Below are positions 56,401 through 64,000 of a stretch of 64,000 nt of DNA, in pieces (positions within the stretch are counted from its first letter, which is position 1; each line of letters begins with the position of its first letter). Below the pieces are notes generated by a model, which saw nothing but the letters and a program-made list of their open reading frames with translations, did no database searches and was not told the DNA's origin. This DNA comes from Lunularia cruciata (lineage: Eukaryota; Streptophyta; Marchantiopsida; Lunulariales; Lunulariaceae), in assembly GCA_948567375.1 (NCBI GenBank), contig OX419762.1, positions 32,617,465-32,681,464 of the forward strand. Direction: 5' to 3'. Both the position numbers and the translations under genes were made by a program.

Positions 56401-57300
56401 CAATTCCATTACTCCAGATGAAGGCCAAAGCATCAATCACTAGTATGACAAAATCTATGGCAATGATCACATTTTCTTTATGCTAGCTATGATGCACCAA
56501 AAATATCATGTTTGCTACCTTGAGTACACTCTCTCTTGTGGTGAGGTCCACCACAAGTCCAACAAGAAACACCACCACTCACTTGCTACTACTGACCTAG
56601 TATCTAGCTACACTAAGCCCTCACCCACTTCGTAGGATTTAGGCTATCCACTCTGTCCTTGTAAGCCAACATGGTATGGTGCACTCTATTGCACTCTAGA
56701 AGAAGTAACAATTGTGGATGAGGTCTCCCTACCAAATTCAAATGTCAACACTCTCTCCTCCACCATTTTGAGCTCAAAGCGCTTAGCCACAACTAAAGAC
56801 CATAGATTTGGCTCATTTGGCTAAATTCTGACAATTCTCTCTAACTCTCCTACAATTGGTTGACCGCCAAATCCTTTGCTAAATCTTCCCTTGAGCTGAA
56901 TTGGAAGGATGAGGATCTCCAAATCTCTAATTCAAGGAGATGGGTTCCTAACTCCACCTTCAATTTTGAACTTCAAGTTCAATTTGCACCATATTGACCT
57001 AATTTCACCTCTTGGGCTCAAATTGAACCCACTATCTCAAAGTGGCTCCATTCTTAGAATTTTGGCTAGCATTTTTGGACACCATATGCCCCATTGCCAA
57101 ATCTATATCAAATCACATAGAGCTTCTACACACAATAATTCTCAAGGAAATTTGAACCACAAGGAAATTTGAACCACAATCAAAGTATAAACAATCCACC
57201 AAGCTTGGAGATACCACCAATACCTTCAATTCCTATACTTGATCTCCTCCTAACTCTCACTTCTCTTATGTAATCAGTTCATCTTTAACTCAAATCAAAC
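56400..57300 (-). pseudogene. Element I gag with zinc knuckle
   Basis: The minus strand reads CX2CX3HX4C (CWTCGGPHHKREC) near 56530-56570, a form common in plant Ty3 gag. The preceding capsid part (56600-57300) is readable only in short pieces. The right limit is approximate. Confidence 0.6.
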
Positions 57301-57421
57301 TCAAATCAAATAGGTACTCAATCCTTCACTCAACAATTTGCCAAAAATTGGGCATTGATTATAGTCAAGCCACATCCACTCTAGCTAAGAGACTCCAATT
57401 GATACTTGTCGGTCTTTGTCT

Positions 57422-57630
57422 TGTGAGCTAGCTTGTCTCTCAATCAAGATGAACTTTTGATGGCTATTACGGTAGCGCACCATGGACTAAGAAGGCAAGG
57501 AACCACCAAACTACATCATACTCCTCCAAGGCTAACACTCCAAGACTCAAACCATTGCTCATTGGAGAACTCAATGAGAGAGAGATAGTTGCAAATGAAA
57601 GGATGATGAGTACTTCCTCATCCTTAGTTT
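57422..57630 (-). repeat. Family D LTR scrap
   Basis: On the plus strand it starts TGTGAGCTAGCTTGTCTCTC, the inner LTR edge, and matches about 205 bases up to CCTCATCC, after which similarity stops. It is in the same orientation as the copies at 33012 and 59961. Confidence 0.85.
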
Positions 57631-59960
57631 AACTTATAGTTGAAGGTAATACACATGTTTAATGGTAGACACTATTGATTTTGGTTAAAAAGTAGCCATT
57701 GAGGTCAAAGGTGGTATCAATGTTAAAAGACAAGTCCTTTCATTAACATTATTATATGTTCTTATTAGCATTCAAGTAATTTAATGTTAGGTGTATCATA
57801 CCTTTAATCTCCTTTTCTAATGGATGGGGTTGATCAAACAACTAAGTGCTTAATTTGGCTTGCTCTAAAGCCCACCCATATGCTAATTGGAAGGCAAATC
57901 ACTTGGGATTGATTGCATATTATGTAAATTTTCTATCTATTTAAAAAGTTAGATATAAGGATCAATGTTTTTAAGAAGAGACATAGAGTTCTACTTTGAG
58001 AGTCCTTTTGATCATCCCATCAACATTTCATGGTGGATCTGCAGTTGGAATGAATGATTATAGAGTAATTGCAAAATTTTTAGAGTCTTGGTGAACTAAT
58101 TTTTTTGGTAAAAATTTCTTACCTTTCAAAGAATTGAGTTGACCCCTGAAGATGTTGAGTTTGCATCTTAGGTGTGATATACACCTTCTCACGATCAATA
58201 TTAGTGAGATACATAAGTACAAGTTCCATTAAAAAGTTGTAACATACAAAAGTTAGATTCTTAGAGATACACAAGAAGACATCAAATAAGATGATGAAGA
58301 AGACTATATTTCTTTAATATTAAGAATCAGCACATGAGGATTTGCTTTTAAATCTTCTTCAACTTAGGTTTCTAACAACTAACTATCCAAGGATTTTAGG
58401 AGCTACTTGTGTCACTTTCTCTCCTCCATGTCTCAAGGTTTCTATTTTGGTTCTTATTGAGGAAAGAAAAATACCTTTATAAAGTGTAATTCTAGGAGTG
58501 TTCTTCTTTTCTAAAAGCTACTTTATTAGAGAAGACTAGGTTTTAGCTTGAGCAAAGTATTATTCTTGAGTCAAACATTTTTCTTGAGAAATGGTTTAAC
58601 AAAGGTGGAAAAATATTTAGCACTAGCAAAGAGTAATTTATAATTACATTCATTCTTTTCTAAAGTGGTTTGACAAGAGAATGATAGATTTAAGCTATAG
58701 AAAAGTGGCATTTTAAATCTGAATTATTTTTATGAGAAATGGCCTGATCAGGATAGAAAAGTTTTATATATTAGCAAAGTATTTTATCATAATTTTTTCA
58801 TTGAGGTAGTGGCTAGACAATATAATAGATGATAATTAACTGCAATTTGGAATTGCAATTTTTTGTAGTGAAATGGATTGACAAGTATGGAAGAATTTTT
58901 GCAATAATAAAATAAGATTCATTTTCTTGGCAAAGAATTTTGAGAGAAAGGATGAGGTTGCTAGGAATTGGTATTGCATTGCGTGCTTGACAATAAATTA
59001 AAAAATTTGTCGATTTATCAATTTTTTGAATTAAATATTGAGAATCCAAGATAGGTATATGTAGTTTTTGTCTACCAAAGAACTTTGTCTTAGACCATCC
59101 AAATTTAGTGAACAAAAAAAAACTGAGCTTGGATGGATGAGATAAGCTCAGTCCAATATCTAGTACTTGATCTCTTATAGTCAAATCATAAAGTACAATA
59201 TTGCTTGATCCAAATTGCAGTACATAGCCTTCCAAGGATGATGTATATCATGTCCAAAGTTCAATTCAAAAGTTGCATTCATAGGAATTGTGTCACGCCA
59301 TTTGTAGCATCACACCTAGATTGTTTGGACTCAGGAGTAGTAGTGTTGGTAGTCAAAAGGATTTTGGTAGTTACTCATAGACTACTTGTTGACGGTTAGA
59401 TTTTGTGGTTGGGGTACTGAGTACATAGTGGGGCCACCATCACTTAGCACCATTTGCACCATCGGATGTGCTATCAATGGGTCTATTAGGGTTAGAGACC
59501 AAGGGGTATAATTTCAAAGGCCGGTGAGCATCACTTATATTCTCTTAGCTAGAGTAGAGATGGTTTGATTGTAATTAGTGCCTAATTGTTGGTAGATTAT
59601 GGAGTGACAAATCAAGTATTGATCTGATTGAGTGTGATTTGAGCAGTGTAAACAAATTTATTACATCAAAGAAGTGGGCTCAAGTGAAAATTGAGTTTAG
59701 GGATTGATGGTGTTGGTGGTATCTTCAAGCCTTGTTGATTGTTGGTAACCTGATCATGGTCCAAAGTTTCCCTAAGAGAAATCATGTGCAAAACGTCTTT
59801 GAATTGATGTAGATTTGGTAGTGAGGCAAATGGTGTGCAAAAGTGCTTGCCAAATTTTGAGCAAAGAGAAGTAATTTTCAAGCGCTAGTTGTGATTTTAA
59901 GCTCAAGAAGTGAAAGCATGACCAATTGGTGCGAGTTGAGCTCAAAAAGTGAGCTGGATG
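57631..59960. other. Unassigned AT-rich stretch, no gene recognised
   Basis: No frame with a recognisable motif, no LTR edge and no match to other parts of the window was noticed. It separates a family D LTR scrap from a family D body that is cut inside integrase; this is not the order expected inside one element, so it is probably unrelated sequence brought in by rearrangement or an older insertion. Confidence 0.5.
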
Positions 59961-62900
59961 ATTGTTCCTTGGGGTTCTATTGAGAGGACCTACAAAATCA
60001 ATTCCCCACTTCTCAAAAGGTCCCAGCAATGGAATTGATCTAAGTGGTGGAGTGGATGTAGACTTTCTAGCAAAAGCTTGACAAACATGACAAGTTTTGC
60101 AATAATCAAGACAATCCTTGAAAATCCCTCTCCAATGGTAACCTGCATCTAGAATCTTGAAAGCAGTCCCCTTTCCTGCAAAGTGTTCTCCACATACTAA
60201 ACCTTCATGAAACTCCTTTATGAGAAGGATAGACTCTTCCTTACCCACTGCTCTTCGAAGTAGACCATCTGCTCCTTGGTGAAAAAGAATATCCTCCACC
60301 ATTATGTAAGGTCTAGATCTTGCTACAAGGGCCTTCCTCTCCCTAGCATGCATCCCTTCTGGATAGTTACCTCTTGTCACAAAATCCACAATCTCCTTGT
60401 ACTCCATTGGAACCTCTTGAGTGACTGAGATTGTCATGAGCTCCTCATCCGGGAAGGAATCATCCACTGGCTCATCTCCATCATGATCATAGGCTCTAGA
60501 TAATAAATCAGCATTTGCATGTTTCTTTCCTGGCCTATCTTCAATAATGTAGTCATACTCAGACAAGAGTATCATCCACCTTGCTAGTCTCCCTTCAACA
60601 TTAGGCTTGTTGAAAATGTACTTCAAAGCCTTGTGATCCGTGACAATGGTGGCTTTCTCTCCAATCAAGTAGTGTCTAAACTTCTTGAGACCAAAGATCG
60701 CTGCCAACCCTTCTCTCTCCGTGACAGAGTAGTTCTTCTCTACTAAAACCATCTGCCTACTAGCATAAGCTATTAGATGATCATGCCCATCTTGGTCTAA
60801 TTGACTAAAAGTGCATCCTATAGCTACATTAGAAGCATCAGTGTAGAGGATGAAAGGCTTACTCCAATCAGGTTTAGCAAGAATTGGAGCTACAACAAGG
60901 GATTGCTTGAGCTCCTCAAAAGCTTTGAGAGCCTCCTTGTCCTCCAAACTCACCATGTAATCTACACCCTTCTTCATGTAGATGGTCAATGCATAAGCCT
61001 TGTTGGAAAATGAGAAGATGAACCTCCTATAGTATCCAACCATCCCCAAGAATTGGCGTAACTTTGTCAAGCTTGAAGGGAATGGAAGGTCTGATATTTT
61101 CCTCACCCTCTCAAGATCAATTGCTATTCCATCCTTGGAGATGATGTGCCCCAAAAGTAGACCTTCTTCATATCCAAAAATGCACTTCTCTGGGTTGAGT
61201 GATGCATTTGCCTCATCCAAGCATTGCAAGACTTTGATTAGGTGTTCAAAGTGCTCTTCCTTGCTTCCATAGACACAAAAGTCATCAATGAAGTCTCTCA
61301 CAAATTTCACAATGAAAGGTTCAAATACCTTGTTCATGAACCGTTGGAATGTGGCTGGAGCATTGCAAAGCCCAAAAGGCATGACCTTGAAAGCGTAAGT
61401 TCCCCAAGGTGTGGTGAATGTGGTGAATTGTTGACGCTCTAGTGCAATCTTCATTTGGTTATATCCACTATAACCATCTCCAAAACTATACCTCTCATGA
61501 CCTGCAACCTCCTCCAAGATCTCATCAATGAATGGCAATGGGTAGTAGTCCTTCTTGGTAACAGCATTGAGCTTCTTGTAATCCACACATACCCGAAACT
61601 TGCCATTCTTTTTCTTCACAATGACAATTGGAGACACCCATTCTGAATTCTCCACCTCAAAGATAAATCCAGCCTCCTTGAGCTTATCAATCTCCTCCTT
61701 CACAACCAAAGATATTGGTGGGCTTATGCAACTTTGCTTTTGGCGGATTGGTCTTGCATGTGACTCCACCTCTATCTTGTGCTCCTCCAAGGTGACTTCC
61801 TTCAAATCCCTATAACTAAAAGCAAACACATGGATGAACTTGCGGAAAATCTCCTCAAATCTCACCTTCTCCTCCTTGGTAACATTTGGACCATACTTGA
61901 GGGTAGCTAACCTTCTCTCTACCTCCTCAAGTGTCAATGGTGATTTGTCTGGGTCTTTCAAAACCTCTGGCTTAGGTGAAAAATCCATAGCACACAAAGG
62001 ATACACATCTGAATCAGATTCAAATTCATCCTCCTTCATGGAAGTCTCCTCTTCCATGCTTGTGTCCACACCTGAAGCTCCTTCTTCAAAATCTGATTCC
62101 CAATATCCAGAAGATGGTGTATCTGAATGTGAAGTGTTGGTGGTGTTAGTCACAAGAACTGTGACTCTATGGTTTGATGGCCCAATCCTCAAGTACCCTT
62201 TGTGCCATCGATCAATTGTGCGTGCTGCTCTCAACCATGGCCTCCCAAGAAGTAAATCACAGCTTGAATCCTTCAAGACTTGGAAAGTCATGAGATTTTG
62301 AACTCCCATAACTGAAACTACCACTTTATCCATCACCCCTATTGGTCGAACTTGTTGCTTGTTTGCCATGCTCACCACAAATGTTGAAGCTCTTGAGGGT
62401 ATCATACCCAACTTCTTCATCAACCTTTCTGACATGGCATTCACTGCTGATCCTCCATCAACCAATGCATCCTTGATGTTGTGACCATTCACTCTCACAT
62501 CAATCTTGGAGGCATATTCACAAGCCTCCCATGGTGCTGGCTTGGCATCCACCACCCCCATTGATACTGGAACTTTTTCCTTCTTCTTATTCTTGCTCCT
62601 TGTAGAACTCAAACCACCTCTAAGCTCCTTTCTCAAGGTAGGGTTCAAAGCAATTAATTGGCCCACTGTGATGTTAGCCTTGTGACTACCAACATCCTGC
62701 AACACATTGTAGTTCCATTGTTGCTTTGAGATCAAGAAGTCCTCCATCCCCAACTTCTTCCTTGGAGTCTTTGTTGTTGATGGTGTTGAGGTGCGAGTGC
62801 TCCTAGTAGACATAGGAGTATCCTTGCTTGAAGTAAATCCTTGAGAAGAATGAACATCCTTTGCAAAACAAGCTCTCTTCTTCTCTTGTGCCAAAAGCTC

Positions 62901-63608
62901 CAAATTAAGACCCTTGGAGTTTGAGCACTCTCCCTTCTCATACTTGCTCTCAACCACATCTATGGATGCTATCCCCTTACCTTTGTTGGGATTAGGAGCC
63001 ACTTGGGTTTCACTACCTCCCTCTTTCCCTCTATTGGCTCCCTCATAACCCCTTCCTCCATGGTAAGTGGAATTTGGACAATTCCTTTGGATATGGCCTC
63101 TTCCTCCACAACCAAAACAATTTCTATCATTGAAATTGTTGGCTGGTTGAACTCCTCTGTATGGATAGTTTCCATAACTCCTAGGCCCTCTCCCTACATT
63201 CTGATCCACCTCTCTCTTCTCCCATAGTTGCACCACATTGATCTTGAGATCCGCAAGTTGTTCTGTGATGGTTTGGAGTGGATCTTTTGGTGGAGGTGCA
63301 AGAATTGGAGCAACTACTACTTGTGGTGCAACCCTTGTCACCAAAGTGTCAGAAGTTCCACCATACTTGAAGCCTTGAGGAGGATGCACAACCTCCTTCA
63401 CCACCAAATCACTCTCATCCCCTTCCAAACTCTCCTCCATACGAATTGCAATCTTGATAGCTTCAACCTTGGAAGAAGGTTTCTCATATCTCACCTTGCT
63501 TCTAATTTGTGGTCTCAACCCTCCCACAAAATTCTTGGTGAGCATGGCCCCTATGCCAATCATTGTATTCTCCACATCATCCCCACCCTTCCTCAATACT
63601 ATGCGAAA
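59772..63608 (-). CDS. Family D gag-pol, long open frame (partial)
   Basis: Open for about 1,275 codons after the TGA at 63609. It has no real start here; it begins inside gag. Zinc knuckle CFGCGGRGHIQRNC is near residue 160. Protease ALVDGGSAVN is near 375. RT has VCVDYKKLN, GDGYSGYNQ, MPFGLCNAPATF and FIDDF near 770. RNase H has YTDAS near 917 and TDHKALKY. The integrase zinc domain is at about 1135-1170 (EFHEGL…H and CKTCHVCQ), with the core start FEKWGIDFVGPLN. From about 59960 the frame reads foreign sequence for some 63 codons to a stop at 59772. Catalytic motifs of protease, RT and RNase H are intact; integrase is incomplete, so the copy cannot be autonomous. Confidence 0.88.
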   Translation of the reverse strand, partial: FRIVLRKGGDDVENTMIGIGAMLTKNFVGGLRPQIRSKVRYEKPSSKVEAIKIAIRMEESLEGDESDLVVKEVVHPPQGFKYGGTSDTLVTRVAPQVVVAPILAPPPKDPLQTITEQLADLKINVVQLWEKREVDQNVGRGPRSYGNYPYRGVQPANNFNDRNCFGCGGRGHIQRNCPNSTYHGGRGYEGANRGKEGGSETQVAPNPNKGKGIASIDVVESKYEKGECSNSKGLNLELLAQEKKRACFAKDVHSSQGFTSSKDTPMSTRSTRTSTPSTTKTPRKKLGMEDFLISKQQWNYNVLQDVGSHKANITVGQLIALNPTLRKELRGGLSSTRSKNKKKEKVPVSMGVVDAKPAPWEACEYASKIDVRVNGHNIKDALVDGGSAVNAMSERLMKKLGMIPSRASTFVVSMANKQQVRPIGVMDKVVVSVMGVQNLMTFQVLKDSSCDLLLGRPWLRAARTIDRWHKGYLRIGPSNHRVTVLVTNTTNTSHSDTPSSGYWESDFEEGASGVDTSMEEETSMKEDEFESDSDVYPLCAMDFSPKPEVLKDPDKSPLTLEEVERRLATLKYGPNVTKEEKVRFEEIFRKFIHVFAFSYRDLKEVTLEEHKIEVESHARPIRQKQSCISPPISLVVKEEIDKLKEAGFIFEVENSEWVSPIVIVKKKNGKFRVCVDYKKLNAVTKKDYYPLPFIDEILEEVAGHERYSFGDGYSGYNQMKIALERQQFTTFTTPWGTYAFKVMPFGLCNAPATFQRFMNKVFEPFIVKFVRDFIDDFCVYGSKEEHFEHLIKVLQCLDEANASLNPEKCIFGYEEGLLLGHIISKDGIAIDLERVRKISDLPFPSSLTKLRQFLGMVGYYRRFIFSFSNKAYALTIYMKKGVDYMVSLEDKEALKAFEELKQSLVVAPILAKPDWSKPFILYTDASNVAIGCTFSQLDQDGHDHLIAYASRQMVLVEKNYSVTEREGLAAIFGLKKFRHYLIGEKATIVTDHKALKYIFNKPNVEGRLARWMILLSEYDYIIEDRPGKKHANADLLSRAYDHDGDEPVDDSFPDEELMTISVTQEVPMEYKEIVDFVTRGNYPEGMHARERKALVARSRPYIMVEDILFHQGADGLLRRAVGKEESILLIKEFHEGLVCGEHFAGKGTAFKILDAGYHWRGIFKDCLDYCKTCHVCQAFARKSTSTPPLRSIPLLGPFEKWGIDFVGPLNRTPRNNHPAHFLSSTRTNWSCFHFLSLKSQLALENYFSLLKIWQALLHTICLTTKSTSIQRRFAHDFS

Positions 63609-64000
63609 TCAGGACTCCAACTTTTCCACTCTTTCCACATAGACTGTCACTTTCTCTCCTTCTCCTTGCTTGAGAAATGTAACCTCACTCATCAATCTCT
63701 CATAACTCTCATTAGGAAGAAAGTTCTCAATGAGTGCTGAAGTCAAAGTCTCCCAAGACTCCTCTTCCACATCTCTCCTCTCTTTCTTTTGGTATTCTGA
63801 CTCATACCATGTAAGTGCTGCATCCTCAAAGAAATCTGGTAATAATGAGGCCCACTCATTCTTCCTCCTCTCATTGTTTCCTATGAAAGCTCTCTTGAAG
63901 TCTCACAAAGGCCTCCACATCTTCTCCATCCTTGCCAAAGAAAACCGGAAGTTTCCCCATCTTACCCCTCACTATCTTTCTTTTCTCTCAAAAACTTTTT
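59961..64000 (-). mobile_element. Family D copy with long open gag-pol frame, cut at both ends
   Basis: Minus-strand copy running from the gag start at 63960 (sequence beyond is leader, continuing out of the window) to the first part of the integrase core. It ends at 59961, between the codons of the NRTPRNN block and the expected WYIVVV-type continuation. The rest of integrase and the 3' LTR are absent. It is the best preserved gag-pol of family D in the window. Confidence 0.9.
63609..63960 (-). pseudogene. Family D gag, N-terminal part
   Basis: ATG at 63960 starts MGKLPVFFGKDGEDVEAFV. A 2-base deletion near 63902, compared with the copy at 31400, shifts the frame. The reading resumes (ESWETLTSALIENFLP, EVTFLKQGEGEKV) until TGA at 63609-63611, which stands where the sister copies encode Arg (LESRF). 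After that the long frame is open. Confidence 0.85.

Larger units (their letters stand above)
48594..57421 (-). mobile_element. Old Ty3 element I, interrupted by three later insertions
   Basis: Minus-strand pieces fit one element: gag with zinc knuckle near 56530-56570, a degraded gag-pol middle (53340-56400), RT (53171-53330 and 50754-51247) and RNase H (49685-50070). CC-LTR copy J is inserted in RT, with TGCAT on both sides. Solo family D LTRs sit at 50071-50753 and 48992-49684. The reading across each insertion is continuous. No LTRs of its own are identified; the right side meets a family D LTR scrap at 57422, and the left side abuts CC-LTR copy H and the truncated LTR of element G. Confidence 0.8.

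Noticed and set aside
61600..63740. Plus-strand frames opposite the long gag-pol (for example 61834-62301, 63228-63740)
   Set aside because: Mirror frames of a well-supported minus-strand gag-pol; similar mirrors appear opposite gag at 7162-7554 and 30728-31120.
1..64000. CRISPR array, operons, ribosome binding sites or other bacterial features
   Set aside because: Every recognisable element is a plant-type retrotransposon; no regular short repeat-spacer series exists, and the direct repeats found are LTRs.

Overview
The window is plant nuclear DNA made almost entirely of nested LTR retrotransposons; no host gene, rRNA or tRNA gene is recognisable. The plant assignment rests on a Ty3 chromovirus with an initiator-Met primer site and a C-terminal chromodomain, and on Ty3 elements primed by sequences matching plant tRNA-Glu and tRNA-Trp. 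The size, layering and decay of the insertions would suit a large gymnosperm-type genome, but the species cannot be fixed from sequence alone.

Layout: 1-1190 unassigned; 1190-2172 decayed end of a chromovirus (family E, minus); 2174-4574 broken copy of an ORF-bearing unit, here called CC-LTR; 4575-21682 a Ty3 element of family D (plus), split at 11231/20563 by three CC-LTR copies inserted one inside another (A contains B contains C); 21755-27257 chromovirus E (minus); 27258-30715 CC-LTR copy F; 30716-33464 family D fragment (minus); 33432-33476 a perfect palindrome at a junction; 33477-34513 CC-LTR fragment (minus); 34514-44802 Ty3 element G with about 2.2 kb LTRs; 44809-48588 CC-LTR copy H, the best preserved; 48594-57421 old Ty3 element I (minus), carrying two solo family D LTRs and CC-LTR copy J; 57422-57630 a family D LTR scrap; 57631-59960 unassigned; 59961-64000 a family D copy (minus) with a 3.8 kb open gag-pol frame.

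The most unusual content is the CC-LTR family. Its copies start TGTGGT(A/G)CCC, end in GGTTGTCACA and are bounded by different 5-bp target duplications (TTCCT, TGCAT, CTTCC, GATAG/GAGAG), as LTR retrotransposon ends are. The long class (about 3.7 kb) carries a roughly 830-codon frame for an unrecognised globular domain, an acidic middle and a long coiled coil. A short class (about 1.92 kb) keeps the same ends and 3' part. All copies have a TATA-like box about 680 bp before the 3' end, pointing outward. The simplest reading is solo LTRs whose U3 contains a protein gene; no internal gag-pol region belonging to them is seen here.

Family D is also notable: its primer site matches tRNA-Glu and it has an extra zinc-knuckle ORF between the primer site and gag. 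Nearly all frames in the window are broken, so most are annotated as pseudogenes. Element boundaries come from comparing copies within the window, and family names beyond Ty3/chromovirus are inference.
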